Source: Proteromonas lacertae (taxonomy: Eukaryota > Sar > Bigyra > Opalinata > Proteromonadidae). Taken from it: a stretch of 49,816 bases of DNA. Below the pieces are notes generated by a model. It did no database searches. It had not been told where the DNA came from and was given only the letters and a program-made list of their open reading frames with translations. Made by a program: the position numbers and the translations under genes. Position 1 is the first letter of the stretch; the number at the start of each line of letters is the position of its first letter. The stretch spans positions 1 through 49,816 of the forward strand of contig NGBS01000340.1 of the NCBI GenBank assembly GCA_002245135.1, given 5' to 3'. Positions 13,169 through 24,249 of the stretch are shown one piece after another.

Positions 13169-14954
13169 CTTCCTCCTCCTTTTGCTACCACTTTGCGACT
13201 TTCATTTAAACCACAATATTTATATTCACAATTTTCATTTTTATTATATTCCTATTTTATTATATTATATAAATATAGATTATTTATACTTTGATTGATT
13301 TTTCTATTTTTGTTTCATTAGTTTCTAATCTCTCACCATCTAATAATATTTTTATAAATATTCCATTCATTATTAAATCAAAATAATTGTTTTCATCCAA
13401 TATAAAATAAACAAAATGTTTTGCACCATCAGGATGATGAACTAAGATTGGCTTATCATAATTTAGTCTAAAATTTTTATCTTCTTTCACATTTAATTGT
13501 ATTATATCTTTACTCAATTCATATGATATCATTTGCTTCATTACACCTCTTTTCATTTCTTTATCATCATTCTTAATTTCATTATAATATCGACATAATT
13601 CACTATATTCTGGTTCATTCTTAGGTGGATAGAATTTATTCATTATGTATTTTTCAACCTTCTCAGATATGAATTTTAAATGATCTTTTGGTACTAATAC
13701 TTCATGACCTAAATAAGCATTCATTTCTTTTTCATAATCATATCTTAATATTATATTCGATAATCCATTATTATCAGTTAATCTTTCTTCTTTCATATAA
13801 TTACTAACAAAATTATTATAACCAATTGTACCAACTACACTATCTATTAACTTCACATAATATTTCCAATAATCTCTACCATAATTCTCTTTATATAAAT
13901 GATGAAAGTAAATCAATCTAGGAATATTACCATATGTTTTACATATTTCTTCAAATTCATCATCTCTGTCAATACCAATACATTTATCAAACCATTTTAC
14001 TACTTCTTCATAACTTAATGTTTCGAAATATAATTCAGTTATATCTCTTCTAGCTTTGTATGTTTTAAAATTATTTTCATCTGGTGAACTAATGGATATT
14101 ACGATATTATTTGGTTTATATTCGCCATTATAAGTGTCAACTATTATTATTGACTCTGTAACATCATTCATGTTTGTATCTACTATACAGATTTTGCCAT
14201 CTTGGTTAAGTTTATACACTTGCTTTTCAAGTGGATTACCATTTTTTTTTCCTTTTACTACATATATACCATTTATTTCTCTTTCTATTCTTTTATCTTC
14301 ATCCATATATCTATAATCATCATATGTCTTTAAACAATGTAATAGATAATATAAGAAACTTGTTTTACCTATGCCAGGTTGGCCACTTATTATAATTGTT
14401 GGATATACATTTCTGCTCATTAGTTTGATAATATCTTTATACATTTGTAAGTAACACGATCTCTTCAAAATCATTCTCTTTGGAAATTGAAATACATTAA
14501 CACTATCATCTCTAAATCGTAAACAATCTTTATCATCATCTACCAAACTATTTATTATCTTCACAAAATTATCTTCTTCTAACTTTCTTCTTTTACATAT
14601 ATCAAACACAACATTTAATTTTCTTACCATCTTTATTCCTCCTGATATTGTTGATTCTAATAATTCAGGAACATATTTACAGAACATAAACAACTGTGAA
14701 GACAAACTAATAGCATTCTTCTTCTATTCAATATAATACAACTATATACCACTTCTAAAGGATTTAGCTGTTCTTTTTGTCGTTTAATTTTTAATGGTTT
14801 ATGTACAAGTGAAGGGAGTACAGGCTTAACAGTTGGTTTAACAATCTAACATTATAGGAATTTATAATACATTTGTAGCTGTCTTTTTAGACTCATTTCC
14901 TAAAATATCGGTTCTTTTTCTTTTTATACTATCTCTGTATTTTTCTTCTTTACC
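11656..14954 (-). CDS. Double P-loop NTPase gene, copy 1
   Basis: This is one gene, read leftwards, whose exons join in frame. Two small basic exons lie at about 14723-14954 (RKRTDILGN, KIKRQKEQLNPLE). The module A exon is 13290-14723 with Walker A GQPGIGKTSF and a helical C-terminal half. After a 38-nt intron (13252-13289), module B is 11656-13251. Module B starts with an Arg run and an Arg/Glu-rich coiled segment, then a second P-loop GQAGIGKL and ILICDGGVIGEDD. The P-loop of module A, preceded by MILKRSCYLQMYKDI, recalls the NTPase region of the CRN/RHS group, but this is only a resemblance. The last position of the B P-loop is Leu rather than Ser/Thr, so nucleotide binding there is doubtful. 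Its C-terminus is shorter than that of copy 3. Function unknown. Confidence 0.65.
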
Positions 14955-15520
14955 TATGCAATATATAAATACTTTAAAAAGCAATACATTTTAGTTTTGG
15001 TTCAATAAAATCAACCTTTACAGCAAAGCAGCTCATATTACTATCTATAACTAAATTATATATAAAAAGAGAAAAAAATACCGAATAAAGGAGGTGCGAA
15101 TAATTCAAATGATTGTGAAAATAGCCAATCAAATCATTCAAAATGAATTATCAAGCATTTGGCTTGATCATAATTATTTTTAAATCAATTTTTATTGTGA
15201 TGTAGAAGAAGATTAAAACTAAATATTTGTTAATACCATTGCACTGCATAAAAATGTATAAATATTATGTTATTTGACCTAAACAATAATTGTAATAGAA
15301 TGTTGTGTAATTTCCAAAAGCTTGAGTATAATCCATTTGAATGTTTATAAATTCTAATAAATAATCCTTGAATATAATCCAGTTGAGCAAATCTCCCTTA
15401 TATCCAAGAAATGAAATGATGGAGATAGAATACTTGACTAATTTACTTTGAATTAGTAAACTAAGCAGGGTTGTATAGATTGGTGATTAATTGTAGTTGT
15501 TGACTGTTTGATATAACTCC
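11740..15520. repeat. Segmental duplication, left copy (partner about 39700-43481)
   Basis: Nearly the whole stretch matches 39.70-43.48 kb in the same orientation at a shift of about 27,960 bases. There are only scattered single differences over 3.8 kb, including in non-coding parts (14955-15520). The right breakpoint is sharp: both copies share ...TGTTTGATATAACTC and then diverge (about 15521 and 43481). A third, older, inverted copy of the gene lies at 18037-21119. Confidence 0.85.
14955..15520. other. 5' flank of double P-loop gene (promoter region)
   Basis: AT-rich, no open frame. The same sequence is kept in the right duplicate (about 42915-43481), so both copies have the same upstream region. 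The inverted copy at 18 kb shares only the transcribed part, which suggests a different upstream context for it. Confidence 0.4.
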
Positions 15521-15699
15521 TTAGAAATTATCATATATTTTTGTTTAAAAGAGAAAAAATAAAAAGGACAAAAGTTGTTCTTTTCTTGTTTTGAGTATTA
15601 TATAATTCAACAGACAAAAACTAATAATAGTATGGCATTAACAATTATAAATTAATATAATTTCATTCTTCATTTTCACTATCACTTATGTCTATATCC

Positions 15700-16490
15700 A
15701 AACCAACACTTTATGAGTTATCATCTTCTTCTATATCATCATTCGTGCATTGTTTTTACAATCATCATTATTTTCACCATCTCCATTATCATTATCTGAC
15801 TTATCTATACTGTTGTTTACAGTTTCTTCAATAGTAGAATCTATTTCATTATCCTCTTCAAGCTCCATTATTCTTTTCTCTTTCAATAACTTAAACTTTA
15901 CTCTCATTAATTCATTGATTACGCTATTTCCTATTCTGTTTCCCTTTTTGCTATGAATCAACCCCTGCATAAAAAAACTGCTTTCTATGAAGCTGCTAGA
16001 AGTAGGGATTGTTTGTTTTATATGAAGCTGCTACGTCTTTTGTGTGTAATGTTGTAAATTCATATGTATAAATCTAAAAATTAATGAATATTAAAATTTA
16101 GCTAAATTTAATCAGTTTATATAACTGTATATATTCAAATAAGCTACTAGTAGTTTATTAATTTACATAATATTCAGATTATGTCAATTTGTTTCATATT
16201 TCTATTATGAAGTGATAGTATTCATGTAAATGTAGAATACATTTATAAGTATGTTATTTAGATAGATTTGAATACTATCTAAATAACATAGGTATATTTG
16301 TTCTTAATAAGGTTAATATATTTTATAAACAATAGTAGATAATATATGTAGTATTTATAAAAACTAATTTTGAAAAAAGGGACAGAAAAGGACATGTTCG
16401 ATTTCCGTACAGGCGAGACGAGAGAAGAAAGGACAGAAAGGAGGATATGGCTCCAGAAGGACGTCCTTTCTGCAAATCAGATTTAATTTA
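15700..16490 (-). pseudogene. hAT transposon remnant
   Basis: Read on the minus strand, 15,731-16,010 gives IPTSSSFIESSFF then MQGLIHSKKGNRIGNSVINEL and an acidic tail. This is the C-terminal dimerisation signature of hAT transposases and is collinear with IPTSNSYIERTFSIEGIIHS of the hAT at 34698-36814. The N-terminal and DDE core parts are missing. On the right, AGAAGGACGTCCTTTCTGC at about 16456-16474 resembles the subterminal AAAAGGACGTCTTTTGCC of that same hAT. The remnant is therefore a deleted relative with its right end near 16490. Not functional. Confidence 0.6.
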
Positions 16491-16904
16491 TTATTTTATT
16501 ATGTATTGTTTTGAAAAGTTATATACAGTAATCAATTTAAAAGCAAGAAAGACCAAACATATGGAAGTAATATGTAGATATATCTCTATCTTTATTTGTA
16601 TTTTATATCATGAAGTAAAGCAAAGAAATTAACAAAATCAAATGAAAAGATAGAATAAAGGTAAAAATGGAGATAATTATGATGAAGAATTTATCCCAAC
16701 AATTTCGAAAGAAGAAAGATGGTCAAGTAAAGAAGAAATATAAAAGAGAATGATGAATATAGTATAAAATATGAAATATTAAAAATGAAACAAAAAAATA
16801 TGAAAAATGAGAGAAAGATGTTGAATGATTATTATGAATCATTTTTAAAAATGTCCAAAAACAAAGCAAAATAAAACTAAATTAAAACCAAATCATAATA
16901 TATA
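16491..16904. other. AT-rich spacer with no clear gene
   Basis: Lys/Glu-rich short frames only. Part of it might be decayed N-terminal coding sequence, but I cannot support a product. Confidence 0.4.
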
Positions 16905-17930
16905 CCTTCATCCTCCTTTGTCAGAATTGTAAATGCTGTTATATATCTACCAGTTCTACCAATATGATGAGAATATTTATCAACTCCTCTTATAATATCC
17001 TCTTTTGGAAAATCATAATTAAAAAAAAAATCAACTCCTTTTATATCCAGTCCTCTTCCAGCTACATCTGTAGCAATAAGTATATCAGAATCACCATTTT
17101 TGAATTTATTAAGTACTTCACTTCTTTGGAATTGACTTTTACCACCATGTAATACAACTGTTTTATATCTTACATCTTATTAAATAGAATAATTGGAGCT
17201 TTACATTGTCTTAATATTCTTATTAAATCATTTAGTTTATCCTTTTCACTTGTCATTTCTATTATTTGTTTAATTCTCCACTTCAGTAGCCATTGTTGCT
17301 GAAAACATAACAGTTGTTCTATAATTTTATTCTTCATCTTTTGATTCAGCTGGTAATTTAGCTGTTTTTCATTGATTTCTTCATTTTCATCTTTCATTTG
17401 AATTATCATGTATGACATTATACTATTTATCTATTTTATTGTAATATATATAAATATATAATAATATAATTATTCTTCAAAGTTCATATTCAATATAATT
17501 ACATATATTCAATACAATATTTATATCCAATCAATATATCACATCCTAAGTTCATATTGAAATTCTGCTCTTCTACCAATAATTACATACTATATATATA
17601 TATAATATGAAGGTATTACTATATGCACATGATATTTTACAGTATTTTGATAATTCTTTTGCATTTTCTACAATCTGTTCAACCAATTCCTTTGTTTGTG
17701 CTAATATAACAGCTAATAGCCATCTAATGAAGTCTTCTCTCTAAATGAAGCTGCAATATTCATAATATATGATAATAATAAACCAGATTCAGCAATACTG
17801 ATATATCTTTCTTCACTAAACCAATTGGAATTGACTCTCTTTGAATTGGAGCTGGTTCATCCAAATATCTTATTGTATTCTCTGTTCTTCCTCTTTCAAT
17901 TTTGATTAAAAGGTTTGGCTTGTGTTATAG
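16905..17930 (-). pseudogene. Decayed DEAD-box RNA helicase (Prp28/DDX23-like)
   Basis: Pieces of one helicase lie in order on the minus strand. They are EPAPIQRESIPIGLVKKDI (Q motif, near 17840), AVILAQTKELVEQIVENAKEL (motif Ia, near 17690), an 82-codon frame at 17170-17418 with KDKLNDLIRILRQCKAPII, and VVLHGGKSQFQRSEVLNKF. DILIATDVAGRGLDI (motif V, near 17060) and HHIGRTGRYITAF (motif VI, near 16960) complete the set. Motif VI reads HHIGRTGR where HRIGRTGR is usual, the Walker A region (AETGSGKT) is degraded, and the pieces are in different frames. The order and the HGGK and TKED neighbours suit the spliceosomal helicase Prp28/DDX23, but other DEAD-box families are possible. It is a host-gene pseudogene, or a divergent gene with sequence errors. 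Confidence 0.65.
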
Positions 17931-18036
17931 AATATGGTGTTCGAAAATATAATTTTGAAAATATATTTTATATTTTGATATAAAAAAGGATATGGTATAT
18001 ATTAAAAAATATTATTATTTTTTTTATGTTTTATAG

Positions 18037-21000
18037 GAATTAAAGAAAAGGATATATAAGAGAAAAAGAGAAAGAACCGATATTTTAGGAAATGTGTCTA
18101 AAAAGACAGCTACAAATGTATTATAAATTCCTATAATGTTAGATTGTTAAACCAACTGTTAAGCCTGTACTCCCTTCACTTGTACATAAACCATTAAAAA
18201 TTAAACGACAAAAAGAACAGCTAAATCCTTTAGAAGTGGTATATAGTTGTATTATATTGAATAGAAGAAGAATGCTATTAGTTTGTCTTCACAGTTGTTT
18301 ATGTTCTGTAAATATGTTCCTGAATTATTAGAATCAACAATATCAGGAGGAATAAAGATGGTAAGAAAATTAAATGTTGTGTTTGATATATGTAAAAGAA
18401 GAAAGTTAGAAGAAGATAATTTTGTGAAGATAATAAATAGTTTGGTAGATGATGATAAAGATTGTTTACGATTTAGAGATGATAGTGTTAATGTATTTCA
18501 ATTTCCAAAGAGAATGATTTTGAAGAGATCGTGTTACTTACAAATGTATAAAGATATTATCAAACTAATGAGCAGAAATGTATATCCAACAATTATAATA
18601 AGTGGCCAACCTGGCATAGGTAAAACAAGTTTCTTATATTATCTATTACATTGTTTAAAGACATATGATGATTATAGATATATGGATGAAGATAAAAGAA
18701 TAGAAAGAGAAATAAATGGTATATATGTAGTAAAAGGAAAAAAAAATGGTAATCCACTTGAAAAGCAAGTGTATAAACTTAACCAAGATGGCAAAATCTG
18801 TATAGTAGATACAAACATGAATGATGTTACAGAGTCAATAATAATAGTTGACACTTATAATGGCGAATATAAACCAAATAATATCGTAATATCCATTAGT
18901 TCACCAGATGAAAATAATTTTAAAACATACAAAGCTAGAAGAGATATAACTGAATTATATTTCGAAACATTAAGTTATGAAGAAGTAGTAAAATGGTTTG
19001 ATAAATGTATTGGTATTGACAGAGATGATAAAATATTTGAAGAAATATGTAAAACATATGGTAATATTCCACGACAAATTTACTTTCATCATTTATATAA
19101 AGAGAATTATGGTAGAGATTATTGGGATTATTATGTGAAGTTAATAGATAGTGTAGTTGGTACAATTGGTTATAATAATTTTGTTAGTAATTATATGGAA
19201 GAAGAAAAACTATTAAAAAATAATGGATTATCGAATATAATATTGAGATATGATTATGAAAAAGAAATGAATGAGGTATTAGGTCATAAAGTATTGAAGC
19301 CAAAAGATCATTTAAAATTCATATCTGAGAAGGTTGAAAAATACATAATGAATAAATTCTATCCACCTAAGAATGAACCAGAATATAGTGAATTATGTCG
19401 ATATTATGATGAAATTAAGAATGATGATAAAGAAATGAAAAGAGGTGTAATGAAACAAATGATATCATATGAATTGAGTAAAGATATAATACAATTAAAT
19501 GTGAAAGAAGATAAGAATTTTAGACTAAATTATGATAAGCCAATCTTAGTTCATCATCCTGATGGTGCAAAACATTTTGTTTATTTTATATTGGATGAAA
19601 ACAATTATTTTGATTTAATAATGAATGGAATATTTATAAAAATATTATTAGATGGTGAGAGATTAGAAACTAATGAAACAAAAATAGAAAAATCAATCAA
19701 AGTATAAATAATCTATATTTATATAATATAATAAAATAGGAATATAATAAAAATGAAAATTGTGAATATAAATATTGTGGTTTAAATGAAAGTCTCAAAG
19801 TGGTAGGAAAAGGAGGAAGAAGAAGAAGAAGAAGAAGTAATGTATTAGTAGAAGAAGTAAAAGAAAGAAAAGAAGAAGAAGAAGAAGAAGAAGAAGAAGA
19901 AGAAGAGGAAGATGATGAAAAGGAAGAAGATGTAACTGAAAATCCACCACCATTATGTAAACTACTAGAAAAAGTGGATTTTGAAATATTTGCTGATATA
20001 GATGCTAATACTATTTATTTGATGAGAAAATGTTATAAATCAATTTTGGATATTATTTATCCTGAAGGTATGAATCTAGATTTTAAACATCAAAAGAACT
20101 ATTTAATATTTGGACAAGCTGGAATAGGAAAATTAATATTAGCGAATGTTATAAAAGAATACATTCATGAAAAGAGGAATGAAAATGTTAGAATAAAACA
20201 TATAAATGGAAATGGAAGAATAAAAGGTTATAATGAATGTGAAATAGACAAAGATTATATATTAATTTGTGATGGAGGTGTAATTGGAGAAGATGATTAT
20301 GCTGATGCAAAAATGATAATACTATTAGCTGATCCATGTGATAAAAAGTATAAAACATTTCAGAGTAAGAGATGTCCTCTGGTGATGTATATACCTCCAT
20401 TTACAAAAGAAGAAATAGAAGAAGTAATAATTCTAGAAAATCCCAAAAATATTTTACCTACAAGACATTTTATTAATAGATGTGAATTAAGAGAAAGATC
20501 AACATTAAAATCTGGAGATATAAAGGGTTATGAAAGAAGAATAAAATTATATAGAAAGAATTATGAATATTATGGAGGTATAATTGGAAATAAACGTTTA
20601 AATGAAGAAACAATTATGAAGGAACTTATTAGAATGAAGGAAAATGAAAGGTTAGAAGACATAATAAATGGAATTGATGTATGTTCTATTTCAAAAGGTT
20701 GTGATAAAATAATAATATATGAAACATGTAAAGATGTTACTAAATCCAATCATTTGATATTCATATCTAAAACAATTCAAAAAATGGCTAAGAAAATATT
20801 ATTCAAAATTACTTCAATAGAAGAATGCAAAGAGATGATAAATTTATTGTTTAAATCTACAAATGGAAGTATAATTGGATGTATATATGAGAATATAATG
20901 TTATATTTATTGGAAAGTAATGAAAGATTTAGAGAAATGATAATAAATAAAATGTGTGATTTAAATAACAATTTAAAAGAAATGAATTTATTCGATTTAA

Positions 21001-21119
21001 GTTACAATGGAGGTGGTATAAATACAAAGAAAGGTAGAGATGTAAATTCATTTCTATTTTGTCGTAGAACAATTCCTATACCATATGAAGCATTATTGCT
21101 ATATGTGTATAATTTGTGA
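18037..21119 (+). CDS. Double P-loop NTPase gene, copy 2 (inverted)
   Basis: Exons that I can place are 18037-18117, 18143-18235, 18265-19701 and 19740-21119, with introns of 25, 29 and 38 nt, all GT-AG. Joined they give at least 996 residues in one frame. The true start must be further upstream, since 18037 follows an AG acceptor. Module A (exon 3) has GQPGIGKTSF and is almost identical to the other copies. Module B begins after the Arg run (RRRRRR) and Glu run at 19815-19912, has GQAGIGKL at about 20110 and keeps ILICDGGVIGEDDYADAKM. Its C-terminal part is shorter than in copy 3, with the same final motif (IPYEALL.YVY). Differences from copies 1 and 3 are concentrated after module A, so it is an older duplicate. 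Function unknown. Confidence 0.65.
19810..19912 (+). repeat. (GAA)n-like purine tract inside the double P-loop gene
   Basis: AGAAGA-type repeats encode an Arg run then a Glu run. Equivalent tracts lie at about 13070-13185 and 41030-41145 on the minus strand. Their lengths differ among the three gene copies, as expected for slippage. Confidence 0.8.
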
Positions 21120-21172
21120 TTAACAATATGAATAGAGAATTACATGCATATTATCATGTTGGTAAATATGCA

Positions 21173-21649
21173 TATGTGTATAACATGTTACAAAATACAG
21201 ATTAATAGAAATATTAATAGATTTTTGTTATTATTTTTATTATCTGTTTATTATGATCACTTAAAACAGGGATGTATGAAATGGTCATGTCAGAAAGGTC
21301 GGTTTTTGACCAATTGGTTGATGAGTTTTTACTATTCTTGTATTTTGATGTTATACTTTCCAATGAGTAATACTATTACGTTATATATTTAATATATAGT
21401 TCGGAATGATATTAAAAATTTGAAAGAAAGATGACAAACTTTTTGGCTTGATAGAAATGTATTTTCTTGTATTTCTATATTTTCACACTTACAATCATTT
21501 AGAGTGAATTGTTGTGATATCAATAATATCTATGCTACTTAATTTAACTTCTGATAATGTTAGAAACATTTGTAGAGGAGTGTTTAGTCAAATTTCTCTG
21601 TGTCAGGCTATATTGAATAATAAAATGAGATATCAATTAATATTTATTA
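21173..21649 (+). repeat. 480-bp interspersed repeat, copy b
   Basis: Same repeat as 10337-10813. It directly follows double P-loop copy 2 and directly precedes the GC-rich element at 21656. Confidence 0.8.
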
Positions 21650-21655
21650 TGAGAT

Positions 21656-22036
21656 ATCGATTGCATCGATGAAGCTCCCGTAAAGGTCAACTCTGAATCT
21701 AGAAAGGGACGGACTCCTAGAACACTCGTTAGAACTCTGTGACAATGTCCCATAGTCCCATTTACGTAAGGTTCCTACGGGATTCCTCCCAATAGGGCCT
21801 ACTTCTCAACGGGGTCTACTTCCCTACGGGAACTCCTGTAAGCTATTTCTATACCTACCTATACCTATCTATGAGACGATCTCCTACGGGTACTCCTGGA
21901 AGCTATCTAGAAGTGTTGGTTACCTCGAGGTGATGAATCTAATCACGTTCTTGACTCTCCTTGCTACGCTGGTGACCTTGTAAGGGCTTTTAATTGAACC
22001 GTGGAAACCAATCGTGGAACCGGGAGTTTACAATTG
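21656..22036 (+). repeat. Left terminal inverted repeat of the GC-rich element
   Basis: It begins ATCGATTGCATCGATGAAG and runs to GGGAGTTTACAATTG. It contains many short direct and inverted CTACGGG/CCCGTAG blocks. The inverted partner is at 34518-37006, split by a hAT. Confidence 0.85.
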
Positions 22037-22220
22037 GTAACAAGTTAACAATTGTTAACAAGTTACCAAATGGTAACTCCGGGAGGTTCTAGCTAGTTGT
22101 GGATTTCTCAAGGGCCCTTAAAGATAATGATTAGCAATCTCGGAAGGCTTGTGAAGGTATGCTTTTCTTACTATATCTAGGAACAACCCGACAACTACAA
22201 GAGACTAACAAGACTGATAA
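22037..22220. other. Spacer with TTAACAAGTTACC-type short repeats
   Basis: Several near-copies of GGTAACAAGTTAACAATTG lie just inside the left repeat (22031-22085). This could be a binding array or replication-related region. The function is inferred only from position. Confidence 0.35.
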
Positions 22221-22637
22221 TTACTTAGCTGATGATAAATTAACTAGTGCGTCTAGAGCATCTTCCATTACCTGGTGATTTCTTAGCTCAGAGAATCGTC
22301 TATCGATGTATTGCTTTAGCTGAGTGATGTTGAATTGCAAGGAGTAGGAGAATTGAAGGAGGTCCAATTCATGAAGAAGATAATTACGAAGGCTAGCTGC
22401 TAGCTCAATTCCCTTGTAATATTGCGGGTCCTTGAGGATAGGTATATCAAAGATAGCACTTACTGATTGTTTCACTTGATCGTAGAAGCTACCAGTCACT
22501 GTTGATGGGAACTGAGTCTTGACTTCTCCGGTGCTTACATTTAAGCTACTTTCAAAGGCCTTACAATAGCTTTCTAACTCAAGGTGGATCTTATCGAATT
22601 GACTTACTACTTGAAGAACATTGTCCTGGACGATCAT
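22221..22637 (-). CDS. Unknown helical protein of the GC-rich element (family H, part 1)
   Basis: 138 codons starting at ATG 22637. The block PILKDPQYYKG, then SLRNYLLHELDLL and LKQYIDRRFSELRNHQ, is shared with the ORF at 25415-26062 (VILNDPEYYN, VLRDYLLNCFNIL, LKEFINKYYLLG). The element therefore carries at least two members of the family. It is mainly alpha-helical by eye and has no membrane segment. Its 5' end abuts the next ORF on the same strand. No known family recognised. Confidence 0.55.
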   Translation of the reverse strand: MIVQDNVLQVVSQFDKIHLELESYCKAFESSLNVSTGEVKTQFPSTVTGSFYDQVKQSVSAIFDIPILKDPQYYKGIELAASLRNYLLHELDLLQFSYSLQFNITQLKQYIDRRFSELRNHQVMEDALDALVNLSSAK

Positions 22638-23293
22638 CCGATGAATATGAAGATAAGCACTTTCCCGTAGTTGATAAGTAAACCATCCTTTACAGCTCTC
22701 AGTATCGATACTAAGTCCAAATTCTTACTTACCAAGTGCCTGTACCTTCTAATAGCAATATATGACTCCTTGCTCTTACATCGGAGATTCATCTTCATTG
22801 TTATCAATGCCTTATCACGATAGCAGTCCAAGGAAGTCCTCAGTAGTAGTAACTTGTAATGGGCTATGATCAATGGTAGGTATAAAGGATCGGTAATCTT
22901 GAAGCTCTTAAGTACTCCATCGTAAAGCTTAGTGATCTCAGTAAGTTGCGGACTTACCTTGTTGAAGACTTTAAGATAATCCTGATCGTTAATGGGAGTG
23001 TCTTCTACGTCCTTACCATGAATGATAGTAGAGTCCAGAGTTACCTTGCTATGGATTATCGGGCTGATGTACTTATCAATGGCTTCCTTGTTCCGATATG
23101 GTTTACCATCGATGCGTAGTTTAAGTAAAGTCATGGTGATCTCTTCAATGGACTTACGATAGTTGGTAACTCTCTCTGTTAAGGTATGACGATAAATTCC
23201 AGGCATGACTTTCATTCTCGGCAAGTGACTCTCAACTCTCGGAGTCTTTGAAGGTGCAATGGGAACGTAGCTATGTTTTCTCTTGACGGACAT
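22634..23293 (-). CDS. Unknown basic-headed helical protein of the GC-rich element
   Basis: 219 codons from ATG 23293. The N-terminus MSVKRKHSYVPIAPSKT is basic and Pro/Ser-rich, like a nuclear or nucleic-acid-binding tail. The rest is helical with Leu/Lys-rich segments (LPLIIAHYKLLLLRTSL). It lies directly upstream of the 22221-22637 frame on the same strand, so the two probably share a transcript. The ORF at 25415 also has a PRKRTFNHVYIPS stretch recalling this N-terminus. No known function. Confidence 0.5.
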   Translation of the reverse strand: MSVKRKHSYVPIAPSKTPRVESHLPRMKVMPGIYRHTLTERVTNYRKSIEEITMTLLKLRIDGKPYRNKEAIDKYISPIIHSKVTLDSTIIHGKDVEDTPINDQDYLKVFNKVSPQLTEITKLYDGVLKSFKITDPLYLPLIIAHYKLLLLRTSLDCYRDKALITMKMNLRCKSKESYIAIRRYRHLVSKNLDLVSILRAVKDGLLINYGKVLIFIFIG

Positions 23294-23509
23294 TTGCGAT
23301 GATGATTTTAAAGGAAAAGTACAACTACAGATTTCTGTCGATTCAAAGGACTGAGTTTACAATTACGACTTACCGATGTTAGTTGAATTAGTTTAAGGTA
23401 TTATCAAGGACTAGGATAAGTTAATGAACAGGTAAGGCAAGACATCTACGATAAGGTAAAGTCATCGAGCAATCGATAGTAAGCAATTTCCTAGAGGTTC
23501 AAAGGATTC

Positions 23510-24085
23510 ATGTTCACTTGTAGTAAATGCCATCGGAAGCTACCTCAAGAACTGAAGAAGGATGGGAAGGGCTTCTACAAGAGATGCTATAGCTGCCGTG
23601 AGCGTGATGAGATTAATAGAAGACGATATCAACTTAAATGTTTAGCACGAAGACAAGGCATAGAGTCAGGTAGAATTTCATTGGATGGAACACTACCTTG
23701 TTGTCTTTGCTATCATAACATACCGGTGAATTCATTCCTGAAGAAGACTGGAGGTTACTATAAGTGCTGCGATCAATGTAGGAGTATCAGTAAACAGTAT
23801 CATAAGAGAATGAAGGAATTCAATCGCCAGCTCAACATTATCGACAACTCCAATATTAAAGATGTTCAATCTACTAATCAAGGTAAAGTCATCTCCTCCG
23901 AGGAAGGTGCTTCTGATAAAGTTATACTCAAGGACTATCCCATACAGGTGAACTTATCGGTGTTAGCAAAGCCAGACAATGTCGAGGTAATCAACTCCGA
24001 GGAAGCGCATAAGGAGACGTTCATCGATCAAGTAAAGCGTGGATTCCAAGAGCTACTTAAGATGATCGGACTCAACAAGAACTAG
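23510..24085 (+). CDS. Zinc-ribbon protein 1 of the GC-rich element
   Basis: 191 residues from ATG 23510. Two zinc-binding units are clear. Unit one is C4-x2-C7 with C26-x2-C29 (CSKCHRKLP ... CYSCRER). Unit two is C64/C65-x-C67 with C87-x2-C90 (CCLCYHNIPVNSF ... CDQCRS). Each has a small YYK or FYK aromatic patch before the second pair. A basic helix (SKQYHKRMKEFNRQL) follows, then an acidic and a helical tail. Three other loci in this element encode the same kind of unit (26425, 31161, 31931). Such tandem CxxC ribbons usually bind nucleic acid or proteins. No catalytic residues seen. Divergent from the 22634 ORF across a 216-bp spacer. Confidence 0.7.
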   Translation: MFTCSKCHRKLPQELKKDGKGFYKRCYSCRERDEINRRRYQLKCLARRQGIESGRISLDGTLPCCLCYHNIPVNSFLKKTGGYYKCCDQCRSISKQYHKRMKEFNRQLNIIDNSNIKDVQSTNQGKVISSEEGASDKVILKDYPIQVNLSVLAKPDNVEVINSEEAHKETFIDQVKRGFQELLKMIGLNKN

Positions 24086-24249
24086 GAACTGGGATCATGA
24101 TCAAGACAATGATGAGTAAGTCAATGGAGGCCACTACAATTAACTCAAGGAAGGTAAAAGACCCGATAAGGAATAGATAAGGTACTGAAGGATAGGTGAT
24201 CATCAGCTAGTAAACAAATTCTCTTTACCTAGCAATTCAAGTCCCCAAC

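Noticed and set aside
13032-13298. Plus-strand frame with long Phe/Leu runs (also at 40993)
   Set aside because: Antisense shadow of the GAA-type tract in the double P-loop gene.
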